DNA from: UBA4417 sp031550085
Lineage (GTDB): Bacteria; Bacteroidota; Bacteroidia; Bacteroidales; UBA4417
Length of the DNA stretch: 64,000 nt
Direction of reading: 5' to 3'
NCBI GenBank assembly: GCA_031550085.1
Contig: JAVBOY010000015.1
Span: 58,918 to 122,917 of the forward strand
The translations under genes were made by a program, and so were the position numbers. This document shows, one piece after another, positions 42,759-50,640 of this stretch. A model generated the notes under the pieces. That model was not told the DNA's origin, did no database searches, and saw only the letters and a program-made list of their open reading frames with translations. Each line of letters begins with the position of its first letter. Within the stretch, counting starts at the first letter, position 1.

Positions 42759-43243
42759 TTCTTGCTTGTACGAAGTTCGATTGTTTTTTGTATATGAAAC
42801 GATTATAAAAAATAGTTAAGAGATAGCCAATCTTCCAGGTTGGCATTTTTTTTGTTTGTTACCTTCAGTGCTTCATAATAAAGCATTGAAATTTATAACT
42901 AAAAAAAATAAGCACATTGTATTATGAATGATGTTTCCCTCAATAAATTTCTGATAACACATAATCTATTCCAAAAACAAAACTAAAAAGCCGATTGGTT
43001 TGGATTGCAGCATCTGCCGTTTCACAATTTCAATGAAAAAATAACTGGCGTTCTGTCGCAATCCATGTTCGGTACAAAACAGAAAGCCAAGGAAAACTCA
43101 TTACATTTTGCTTGGTGGCAGAGGGGACCAAGGTTACTCGCTCAAACGTTTGATACATTTAACATTTCTTGCAAATAAATTTGATTGTCATTTGGTTTGA
43201 ATTAAAAAAGTTGCAAGCAAATTATTAAAAAAAATTGACTAAA
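42759..43243. other. Intergenic region without a convincing gene
   Basis: No credible coding frame. It contains a weak terminator (GCCAA/TTGGC, 42826-42844, then a T run), an inverted repeat TGGATTGC (43011-43018) / GCAATCCA (43058-43065), and a hairpin CTTGGT/ACCAAG at 43111-43132. Confidence 0.55.
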
Positions 43244-46200
43244 ATGCATATAAACAAAAAAGTACTTTTTTGCGTAATTATTTGGCTTGCAACTATACCT
43301 GTGTGGGCACAATGGGCTGGAGACGGAACGCAAGCCAATCCATACCAAATTTCCACATCAACTGATTTAGTAACGTTATCCCTAAATGTGAATACTGGAA
43401 CGAATTATAACGGTGTATACTTTCGGTTGACGAACAATTTAGATTTGGGTGGAACTGCTTGGACCTCAATTGGAACTTCTTTAAAACCATTTGGCGGTAA
43501 TTTTGATGGCTCCAAGCATGTTATTTCAGGCTTATACATCAACCTGTCGACAAACGATGTAGGTTTGTTTGGTTATACAAACACTACCGCAAATATCAGC
43601 AATTTAGGCGTAATAACCTCTCCTGCAGGTATTAAAGGAAACAACAATGTAGGTATTTTAATCGGAAGCCAAAACGGTGGTAAAGTTACCAATTGTTATG
43701 TTATGGGAAGTGTTACCGGTAATGACGTGGTAGGTGGCATGATCGGCAACCAAAATACGACACCTACTATAGGCCAATGTTTTGCTATTACCAATGTAAC
43801 AGGGGGTGCAGGTAACAATGGCGTAGGAGGGTTAATCGGTGTAGTACGGGGCACAGTGAGCAATTCGCATGCCTGGGCAAAAGTGAAAGGGATTGGGTCC
43901 GTGGGCGGTTTGTGTGGAGCAATTAGCACAAACGGAGTCGTAACAGCCTGTTATGCAACAGGCGATGCAACATCAACTTCTTCGGCCAGACTGGGCGGAT
44001 TGGCAGGTTATGTAACACAAACTTCATCAAGGCTTCAAAACAGTGTTGCTGCAAACGGGGTACTTACAAGCAGTAATTCCGCTGTTGGGCGTGTAGCCGG
44101 GCAATCCGTTTATGCAAATACCTTTATAAATAACTATGCCACCAACGATATGCCGGTTTTCATAAACAGTACGCCCAAAACAATTACTTCCGATATAAGC
44201 GGAATCGACGGAGGATCTCAAAGCATCGCTCTTTTAAAGGAGCAAATGTTTTATAGTACCACGGTTTCATGGAACATAAATACCATTAATGATGATACTA
44301 AGATTTGGAACATTTGGGAAAATGTCAACTTTCCCTACTTGCAAACGCAAAGTTCTCCCGTAAATGGTATTTCTTTTTCAGGTACCACCTTACAAGGAGT
44401 GTTCCGCCCCGATGTGATAATGGATAGCATTTCGGTATATGTAAAAATTGGAAGCGCTTTCATCCGTCTCGGAAGAGCAACAAGTGTAAACAATGCCAGC
44501 CACACATGGGCGTATAGCGATCCCGCACTGCTTATGAATGATATTCTATACGTTTTTGCCTACGAATCGGGAAAGGCATGGCCGTCTTATCCTGTAACCC
44601 ATACTGTATGTGGAATCTCTCCAACTTTCAATACAGTCGACTGGGTATCCTGCACCCCGGCAATAAACCTTCAAAACTGTATTACAAACCTGCAATATGC
44701 GGATATCAATGATGTCCAGTTCAGCAAGGCAGGGGGTACCGCTTTTGATGCCAATATCATTCCGTCTCCGACCACCTATTCCGTTAGGGACATTCAAACC
44801 ATTTATGCCCGGGCAACCACCAACCTCGGTTGCCGAAGCGCAATCAAATCGTTCCAAGTGAAACAAACGGGCAGCCTGTTGTTTAAGGAAGACTTCGGAA
44901 CAGGTGCCGGTTGCTCCAGCACGCCTTTGGGTAGTAATGTTACCACCTATGCCTTTGGAGGCGACTTACATGTAAATGGGAGATATGGTATGTGTTCGCA
45001 ATTGGATGACTACTACTATTCCGACTACTGGTATAGCGGAACTCAATCTTTAGACCATACTAATCCGGGTAAAGGACGTTCGTTGATTGTAAATGCCGAT
45101 TTTGAACCGAGTAAATTTTATACATTTAAAATAAACAATTTATGCCCCGGCACCCGTTTGTATTTTTCTGCCTGGGTATTTAACCTGGTAAATCCGAATG
45201 CCCCCAATACCAGTTATTACACCAATCAGGGCATTGTATTCATTGATCCTGACTTGCGCTTTGAACTTACGGATGGAAGTACCGGCACATTACTGAAACG
45301 GCATGATACGGGCCCTATTCCAAAAGTAACGGATCCGGCGACCAATTGGCGGCCGTATGGTTTTGAATTTGTTACCGGCTCAGCTTCTTCCGTGACGCTT
45401 ACACTGTATAACAACGCACCGGGAGGAAACGGAAATGACTTGATGATCGACGATATTGAGGTTTACCTATGTATACCCCATGTACATGCTGAGGCAAGTT
45501 CGGATTGCGGGCCGACTACACTTACAGCCAACTATACCGACGACGATACATTTACCAAAGCAGGGACGACCAAATTATACGGCCGCTGGCTTAAATCGGC
45601 AACAGGAAATCCTAACAATCCCAATGAATGGAGTGTAATATCCGGTTCAGAAATTGTGATGCCCCTCGGACAAAAAACGATCACTTCGACATGGATAGAA
45701 CCGGCTCCGGCCAATGGAGTTACAATGTATTACCGTTTTGTTACGGGTAATATTTCAACTATTGATAATGTAAATTGCCGTGCTTCGTCAGATATCTTAT
45801 CGGTTACAGGCAAAGTGAAACCTTCTTTTGATGTTTCCGACGCAACCCTTTGTTTCCCTGCAACAACTAGTTTATTTCAATATGTGAATAATTTGCAAAA
45901 TGCAACATCGAATACCCTGGTCTTCAGCACGGAGCTCCAATTCAGCTCAGGGTTAATTTCCAATCCAGCTTTTTATTCTGTAACAGCCCCAACACGCATT
46001 TACGTAAAAGCAACCAATACTTCAAACGGTTGCGAAGAAATTAAGGATTTCCTGCTAAACGGATATCCCATACCCAAAGCCTCTTTCGGCAATGACGATA
46101 CGGAGATTTGCGATCACGAAACCATTGATGTCATCGTTAACCTGACCGGAACGCCTCCCTGGAAAATCTGCTACAACAACGGGGAAACCGATGTGACATA

Positions 46201-46309
46201 CGACAATATACAAACAAGTCCGTTTGTTTTTCCGATCAGCCCCGAAATCACCACAACTTATATTTTGAAATCAGTCGAAGATGCCCATTGCATCAACAAA
46301 AATCCTTAA
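43244..46309 (+). CDS. Large exported GLUG-repeat protein, apparently lacking its C-terminal sorting domain
   Basis: 1021 residues from ATG (MHINKKVLF); the signal peptide ends at WAQ. Residues about 20-370 contain GLUG-type repeats (GVGGLIGVVRGTVSNSHAWA; SVGGLCGAISTNGVVTACYATG; LGGLAGYV). A middle region with CRSAIKSFQV and an EDFGTGAGCSSTPLGS domain (about 548-745) follows, then Ig/SprB-like modules with LTGTPPWKICYNNGE and TTTYILKSVEDAHC. Proteins with such modules usually continue into a T9SS type B C-terminal domain. Here the chain stops directly after DAHCINKNP, with no such domain in any frame downstream. It is probably a truncated surface protein or adhesin. Confidence 0.8.
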   Translation: MHINKKVLFCVIIWLATIPVWAQWAGDGTQANPYQISTSTDLVTLSLNVNTGTNYNGVYFRLTNNLDLGGTAWTSIGTSLKPFGGNFDGSKHVISGLYINLSTNDVGLFGYTNTTANISNLGVITSPAGIKGNNNVGILIGSQNGGKVTNCYVMGSVTGNDVVGGMIGNQNTTPTIGQCFAITNVTGGAGNNGVGGLIGVVRGTVSNSHAWAKVKGIGSVGGLCGAISTNGVVTACYATGDATSTSSARLGGLAGYVTQTSSRLQNSVAANGVLTSSNSAVGRVAGQSVYANTFINNYATNDMPVFINSTPKTITSDISGIDGGSQSIALLKEQMFYSTTVSWNINTINDDTKIWNIWENVNFPYLQTQSSPVNGISFSGTTLQGVFRPDVIMDSISVYVKIGSAFIRLGRATSVNNASHTWAYSDPALLMNDILYVFAYESGKAWPSYPVTHTVCGISPTFNTVDWVSCTPAINLQNCITNLQYADINDVQFSKAGGTAFDANIIPSPTTYSVRDIQTIYARATTNLGCRSAIKSFQVKQTGSLLFKEDFGTGAGCSSTPLGSNVTTYAFGGDLHVNGRYGMCSQLDDYYYSDYWYSGTQSLDHTNPGKGRSLIVNADFEPSKFYTFKINNLCPGTRLYFSAWVFNLVNPNAPNTSYYTNQGIVFIDPDLRFELTDGSTGTLLKRHDTGPIPKVTDPATNWRPYGFEFVTGSASSVTLTLYNNAPGGNGNDLMIDDIEVYLCIPHVHAEASSDCGPTTLTANYTDDDTFTKAGTTKLYGRWLKSATGNPNNPNEWSVISGSEIVMPLGQKTITSTWIEPAPANGVTMYYRFVTGNISTIDNVNCRASSDILSVTGKVKPSFDVSDATLCFPATTSLFQYVNNLQNATSNTLVFSTELQFSSGLISNPAFYSVTAPTRIYVKATNTSNGCEEIKDFLLNGYPIPKASFGNDDTEICDHETIDVIVNLTGTPPWKICYNNGETDVTYDNIQTSPFVFPISPEITTTYILKSVEDAHCINKNP

Positions 46310-46377
46310 AAGGAAAAACAAACTCTTTTCCAGGTATTTAAAATACAACCAGCAAAACCAAAAACCCGCTTTTACTA

Positions 46378-46430
46378 CCTGTAGTGCATTCCTGCTGTTA
46401 GAAACCCGGATGAATGCGCTACGGGTTTTA
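46378..46430 (+). terminator. Long hairpin downstream of the GLUG gene
   Basis: 14-bp stem, CCTGTAGTGCATTC with GAATGCGCTACGGG, including two G-T pairs, and a 20-base loop, followed by TTTTAATT. It is probably the terminator of the gene. Confidence 0.6.
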
Positions 46431-46557
46431 ATTAGAATTCAATAAAAAAAGAACCAAATTAAGTATTGATAACTCCTGATACCTTAAAGCAAAAAAGGAC
46501 CACTCTTTTAAATGCACCAAAAAATCTTTATTATTTTGGAAAAATCACACGGAATGT

Positions 46558-46587
46558 TTTGCAAAATAAAATTTAATCGTAAATTTG
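46558..46587 (+). promoter_or_regulatory. Promoter of tRNA-Gly
   Basis: TTTG (46558-46561) and TAAATTTG (46580-46587), 18 bases apart; the start would fall about 15-20 bases before the tRNA. Confidence 0.5.
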
Positions 46588-46610
46588 CAGCCCGTAAAGA
46601 AAACAACCCT

Positions 46611-46683
46611 GCGGAAATAGCTCAGTTGGTAGAGCATAACCTTGCCAAGGTTAGGGTCGCGAGTTCGAGTCTCGTTTTCCGCT
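46611..46683 (+). tRNA. tRNA-Gly (anticodon GCC)
   Basis: 73 bases. Acceptor stem GCGGAAA pairs with TTTCCGC, the D arm is AGCTCAGTTGGTAGAGC, the anticodon loop is CTTGCCAAG with GCC, and the T arm is GTTCGAGTC in a cloverleaf. Discriminator is T. CCA is not encoded. Confidence 0.95.
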
Positions 46684-46689
46684 CAAAAG

Positions 46690-46724
46690 AAACCTCCTTA
46701 TTTGTGTAATGAGGAGGTTTTTTT
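46690..46724 (+). terminator. Hairpin between the two tRNA genes
   Basis: Stem AAACCTCCT/AGGAGGTTT with a 13-base loop, followed by TTTT. It ends 7 bases before tRNA-Leu, so either tRNA-Leu has its own start or the hairpin is a processing signal. Confidence 0.65.
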
Positions 46725-46730
46725 CGGTCT

Positions 46731-46815
46731 GCTCGAGTGGTGAAACAGGTAGACACGAGGGACTTAAAATCCCTTGGCCATTGCGGCCGTACCGGTTCGA
46801 TTCCGGTCTCGAGTA
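46731..46815 (+). tRNA. tRNA-Leu (anticodon TAA)
   Basis: 85 bases, class II tRNA with a long variable arm (TGGCCATTGCGGCC). Anticodon loop ACTTAAAAT gives TAA. Acceptor GCTCGAG pairs with CTCGAGT through a terminal G-T, with discriminator A as expected for leucine. CCA is not encoded. Confidence 0.93.
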
Positions 46816-46817
46816 CA

Positions 46818-46850
46818 AAAAGCATCCTTTTCAGCAGGGTGCTTTTTTTG
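46818..46850 (+). terminator. Terminator after tRNA-Leu
   Basis: Stem AAGCATCC/GGGTGCTT (one T-G pair), 9-base loop, then a T run. Confidence 0.75.
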
Positions 46851-46876
46851 TAAATCCAAACCACGAATTGGGAGGC

Positions 46877-48205
46877 CTATGGGTTCTCCCCTTTTTGAGC
46901 CGGATTAAACGTTGAAAGCGAATCCAAAAACTGTGTTAAAAGCTTAAAAACATTTGTGTATTCGGAAAGCGGAATCTTTTCGCGACAGTCATCCGGATGA
47001 TGGTACTCGGTATATTCTTGTCCCCGTGTGAAAATAAAAAAAGCGGGAATTCCTTTTTTGTAAAACGGGCAATGGTCGCTATTGCAAGACTCTCCTCCTG
47101 CCCGGATATCCACCACATATTGTTGGTTTTCATTGAGCGTCTCCAATTTTCGAAATGCTTGTTTCAGAACCGTTCCGTTCATCACCGAAATACCTTCGCT
47201 TCCGGTTCCAACCATATCCAAATTCAGTAAGAATTTGATTTGTGCTGCAGGAACAGGCAAATGATCCGCACAAAACGTAGAGCCTTGCAAGCCCGTTTCT
47301 TCTCCGCTTAAACAGGCAAAAATCATGGAGTAATAAGGCTGGTTTTCCGACTTTGCATAATGCCGCGCCATATCCAGCAACATGGCCGTGCCGCTTGCAT
47401 TATCATTGGCGCCCGGATAATAAGTATCTTTCCCCATCCGCCCCAAATGATCATAATGGGCCGTTACCATCACAAACGTATCCGGCCGAATTAGGCCCCG
47501 CACGTACGCAATCACATTTTGCGTGGGATATTCCGGATAAAACTGGTTTTCCAAATTGATGGAAATTTTTTTTGCTTTAGCCGGCAAGCAGTCCCGTGTA
47601 ACATCCATCACCACATAATCGGCCACACGCGGACCCGAGCTTCCCGACCAGATCAATTTCCGGTCTTCGATAAACAAATAGCCCTTTGCCCTTATGGGAT
47701 TGGTTCTTTTTAAGTCATTGATAACAGCCAAAATGGTTTTGTCAGAAATGATCTTTTTGTCGACCACAAGCAGTTTGTTTCGAAAATCGCGTGATAAAAA
47801 TTTTTGCAGTTTTTTCACGGAAGAAACATGCTTTGGGGACAAAAAAACCAAATCGAAGACTCCCCGGGTAGTTGAAGTAGTAAGTGAAACTGTATAATCA
47901 TAGCCGGGGCTCAAGGAAATTCCGTCAATCGAAACATCCATCTTTCCGGGAAATGAATTTATCGGAAAATAATAGTTTTGAAAATAATCCGGGCTAAAAG
48001 AGCCTAAGTTGTTTTTTGCAAACTGGGAAGCAATGTACCGGGCGGCAATTTTATCGCCTTGAAAGACATAACCGCGCCCATGCATGGAAGGCGATGCCAA
48101 AGTATCTATTTGCCGGCGTGCATACGCTATATCCTGACTGTAAGCAACTAAAGAAAGGCAGAAGCACTGAAAAAGCAGTATGCAGCAAACACGAAAGCAA
48201 CTCAT
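46877..48205 (-). CDS. Exported M28-family zinc peptidase
   Basis: 442 residues. The signal peptide ends near LVAYSQ. Metal ligands are in TAHYDHLG, GANDNASG, LSGEETGLQG, LLNLDMVG and EYHHPDD, the complete M28 aminopeptidase set. It probably degrades peptides in the periplasm or outside. The ATG overlaps the stop codon of the upstream gene by four bases (ATGA), so translation is coupled. It is convergent with the tRNA pair. Confidence 0.9.
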   Translation of the reverse strand: MSCFRVCCILLFQCFCLSLVAYSQDIAYARRQIDTLASPSMHGRGYVFQGDKIAARYIASQFAKNNLGSFSPDYFQNYYFPINSFPGKMDVSIDGISLSPGYDYTVSLTTSTTRGVFDLVFLSPKHVSSVKKLQKFLSRDFRNKLLVVDKKIISDKTILAVINDLKRTNPIRAKGYLFIEDRKLIWSGSSGPRVADYVVMDVTRDCLPAKAKKISINLENQFYPEYPTQNVIAYVRGLIRPDTFVMVTAHYDHLGRMGKDTYYPGANDNASGTAMLLDMARHYAKSENQPYYSMIFACLSGEETGLQGSTFCADHLPVPAAQIKFLLNLDMVGTGSEGISVMNGTVLKQAFRKLETLNENQQYVVDIRAGGESCNSDHCPFYKKGIPAFFIFTRGQEYTEYHHPDDCREKIPLSEYTNVFKLLTQFLDSLSTFNPAQKGENP

Positions 48206-48891
48206 TCGTGAAGGTCGGATTGGTAGCGGCGACAGACCAGTTCATACAAACGTTTGGCAGAATAATCATCCCCCCAATTGTATTTTTCTTTGGCCAAATC
48301 GTAAATCCGGGTGGCTTCTTCCAAATTGCCTGCATGGTTGAGCTGATCGATCACGATCTCATAATCTTTGGGACTGGGTCCAAAAAGATCGCTCATAAAA
48401 GTAAAGCGTTCATTGATGTTGATGTCGCGTTTCAAATCAAAATGGTATTGATTTTGTTCCTGATCATCAGCAACATTATCCGGAATTTCGTCGCTTGCTG
48501 CTGAGGGAATTGCTGTCTCCAAGATGGCTTGTTCCTGTACAGGCTCTGCTTCTTGCTGGGAAACCGGCTCACTTTCTTTTTCAAATCCGGGTGCAGACTC
48601 TGCTCGCTCCTCGGTAAAATCAAAAAGCCCCGGTTCCGGATCAAGCACATCTCCCGCTTTTTTACCTTTTGATGCACCGGATGAATCCTGCTGTACGACA
48701 GCAATGGGTGTTTCCGAATTGATTTTACTAATCCTCTTAAAAATATCGTATGCCGATTTCAAATCGTCGAGAAGCAGATCAAGATCAACCTGGGAAATTT
48801 TTCCGGATTTGTGTTGAAATAGGTCGCCATAATCGTCGAGGATTTTCTGAATCAAGTCGTCTGCCCGTTTGATGTAGTAAGTAAGATCCAT
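48202..48891 (-). CDS. Uncharacterised acidic protein
   Basis: 229 residues, not assigned to a named family. The N-terminal 60 residues are helical (MDLTYYIKRADDLIQKILDDY, DLLLDDLKSAYDIFKRI). Residues about 65-150 are acidic, Ser/Pro/Glu-rich and likely disordered. The C-terminal domain, about 75 residues, contains FDLKRDININERFTFMSDLFG, EEATRIYDLAKEKYNWG and AKRLYELVCRRY. No export signal is seen. I have the impression this is a Bacteroidetes-restricted protein. It overlaps the M28 peptidase start by four bases. Confidence 0.75.
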   Translation of the reverse strand: MDLTYYIKRADDLIQKILDDYGDLFQHKSGKISQVDLDLLLDDLKSAYDIFKRISKINSETPIAVVQQDSSGASKGKKAGDVLDPEPGLFDFTEERAESAPGFEKESEPVSQQEAEPVQEQAILETAIPSAASDEIPDNVADDQEQNQYHFDLKRDININERFTFMSDLFGPSPKDYEIVIDQLNHAGNLEEATRIYDLAKEKYNWGDDYSAKRLYELVCRRYQSDLHE

Positions 48892-48955
48892 AATACAAAG
48901 AAGTCCGTTATTAGTAAGTTGATTTCAATTAGTTTTGAACCGAGCGCTTTGGATA

Positions 48956-48989
48956 TTTGCAAATTTACTACGTTTGTCAAGTAAATTTG
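48956..48989 (+). promoter_or_regulatory. Promoter of tdk
   Basis: TTTG (48956-48959) and TAAATTTG (48982-48989) with 22 bases between. The TTG codon at 48994 lies only five bases past the -7 box and cannot be the start codon. Confidence 0.5.
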
Positions 48990-49029
48990 AATTTTGCTTG
49001 AATCAAGTTATCAACATCTTAACATTGCC

Positions 49030-49611
49030 ATGTTTTTAGAGAATACCGCCAACCTGTCGCAAACACGCGGATGGATTGAAGTGATTTGCGGTTCCATGTT
49101 TTCAGGGAAAACCGAAGAGCTGATCCGGCGGTTGAACCGTGCCCGGATTGCAAAATTGCGGGTTGAAATTTTTAAACCGGATATTGATAAACGGTATGAC
49201 GAGCAAAATGTGGTTTCCCACAATGAGGTTGCCATCCGTTCCATCCCGCTGCCCACGGCAACTCAAATTTTGCTTTACACCAACGAAGTGGATGTGATTG
49301 GTATTGACGAGGCGCAATTTTTTGATCCGGAGCTTGTTCCCGTTTGCAATCAGCTGGCAAACCAAGGCATCCGCGTAATTGTCGCCGGTCTGGATATGGA
49401 TTTTCAGGGCAATCCGTTCGGCCCGATTCCCGCTTTAATGGCAACCGCCGAATATGTAACAAAAGTTCATGCCATTTGCATGCAGTGCGGTGACCTGGCT
49501 CATTTTTCGCACCGAAAGATTGACAGCAAAAAATTGGTGATGTTGGGAGAAACGGAAAGTTATGAGCCGCTTTGCCGGAAGTGTTATCATAAAATAGTCT
49601 CCGGCAAATAA
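49030..49611 (+). CDS. tdk: Thymidine kinase (type II)
   Basis: Phosphorylates thymidine in pyrimidine salvage. 193 residues from ATG (MFLENTANLSQTRGWIEVI). The P-loop is GSMFSGKTEEL, the Walker B-like DEAQFF lies near residue 97, the thymidine lasso region is GLDMDFQGNPFGP, and the zinc site is made by CMQCG and CRKCYH. Length and motifs match the tetrameric bacterial enzyme. It is convergent with rsmI, with a bidirectional terminator between them. Confidence 0.97.
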   Translation: MFLENTANLSQTRGWIEVICGSMFSGKTEELIRRLNRARIAKLRVEIFKPDIDKRYDEQNVVSHNEVAIRSIPLPTATQILLYTNEVDVIGIDEAQFFDPELVPVCNQLANQGIRVIVAGLDMDFQGNPFGPIPALMATAEYVTKVHAICMQCGDLAHFSHRKIDSKKLVMLGETESYEPLCRKCYHKIVSGK

Positions 49612-49640
49612 AAAAATCCGGTTTACCCGCTCTGACGTCT

Positions 49641-49670
49641 AAAATTGAATCGCATTCCCGATTCAATTTT
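49641..49670. terminator. Bidirectional terminator between tdk and rsmI
   Basis: Perfect 12-bp stem AAAATTGAATCG/CGATTCAATTTT with a 6-base loop; A/T-rich ends serve both directions. Confidence 0.75.
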
Positions 49671-49701
49671 AATCTATTATTGAAATCTCCGTTTCCCGTT
49701 T

Positions 49702-50415
49702 TTACTCGTCATCTTCTTCCGCTTTTTGCACAGCTTTGGAATGATCTCCTTCCACAACCAGTACAATTTCTCCTTTGGGGGGATTGGCTCGATACCAAGC
49801 CGTGAGCTCTTCCAGCGTACCACGGCGATTTTCTTCGTAAATTTTTGTCAATTCACGCGAAACACAAGCTTTACGCTGAACGCCTAAAAATTCGGACAGT
49901 TGCTCTAATGTTTTTACCAGCCGGAAAGGCGATTCATAAAACACCATCGTGATTTGCTGATTCGCAAGGGTTTTCAAACGGGTTTGGCGTCCTTTTTTAT
50001 GAGGCAAGAATCCCTCGAAAATAAAGCGGTCACAGGGCAAACCACTGTTAACCAAGGCCGGAACAAAAGCGGTTGCTCCGGGCAGGGTTTCTACCGGAAT
50101 TTGTGCTTCGATGCAAGCCCGTACCAATAAAAAGGCAGGATCGGAAATACCGGGCGTGCCGGCATCGGTAATTAAAGCCGCCGTTTGCCCGGTTCGGATT
50201 TGATCTACCAAAAAATCAACGGTTTTATGCTCGTTGAACTGGTGGTATGCCATGAGCTTTTTATCAATTTCATAATGCTTCAGCAGTTTCGATGAAGTAC
50301 GTGTATCTTCGGCCAAAATAACATCTACTTGTTTCAAAACATGTAAGGAGCGAATGGTGATGTCCTCCAAATTTCCGATGGGAGTGGGCACAATATAAAG
50401 TTTCATTTTTGGCAT
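49702..50415 (-). CDS. rsmI: 16S rRNA cytidine-1402 2'-O-methyltransferase
   Basis: 237 residues. The tetrapyrrole-methylase fold is clear: LYIVPTPIGNLEDITIRSLHVL at the N-terminus, LAEDTRTSSKLLKHY, AALITDAGTPGISDPAFLLVRAC, ETLPGATAFVPALVNSGLP, FEGFLPHKKGR and CVSRELTKIYEE. It methylates C1402 of 16S rRNA. ATG at 50415 or at 50406 (three codons later) are both possible. The C-terminus ends soon after KGEIVLVVEG, as in many Bacteroidetes forms. Confidence 0.96.
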   Translation of the reverse strand: MPKMKLYIVPTPIGNLEDITIRSLHVLKQVDVILAEDTRTSSKLLKHYEIDKKLMAYHQFNEHKTVDFLVDQIRTGQTAALITDAGTPGISDPAFLLVRACIEAQIPVETLPGATAFVPALVNSGLPCDRFIFEGFLPHKKGRQTRLKTLANQQITMVFYESPFRLVKTLEQLSEFLGVQRKACVSRELTKIYEENRRGTLEELTAWYRANPPKGEIVLVVEGDHSKAVQKAEEDDE

Positions 50416-50590
50416 CTATTTTATATGGAATTTGCTGTTTTATACTGGCTTAAAATACAGACCGGCAGCATCCGGTATTTTTTTGTTTATTCCAACTGGT
50501 TGTTTCCTATTAATTGCAAAATTGCAAAACTTTGCCGAATCGTTTTTGTTTTTTAGAGTTAACTATTCGTATGTTTCTTTAAATTAAATG

Positions 50591-50598
50591 TAATTTTG
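50591..50598 (+). promoter_or_regulatory. -7 element of the TlpA-like gene
   Basis: TAATTTTG, with TTCG 21 bases earlier as a weak -33. A TTG inside it opens the longest frame, but ATG at 50641 gives the lipoprotein signal. Confidence 0.4.
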
Positions 50599-50640
50599 CG
50601 ATGTAATTTTAATAAAAAGGCATCAAATCACCTCCAACTT

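Larger units (their letters stand above)
46310..46610. other. Intergenic region between the GLUG gene and the tRNA pair
   Basis: No gene is seen. It holds a strong hairpin (46378-46425) and the tRNA promoter (46558-46587). I looked for a continuation of the upstream protein in all forward frames and found none. Confidence 0.6.

Noticed and set aside
43111..43132. Possible tRNA remnant, since the reverse strand reads CCCTCTGCCACCA
   Set aside because: No matching acceptor, D or anticodon arms are found; the segment pairs with itself as a simple hairpin, and tRNAs in this window do not encode CCA.
46512..46709. Open frame covering tRNA-Gly
   Set aside because: It overlaps a clear tRNA cloverleaf and the tRNA promoter; coding is not plausible.
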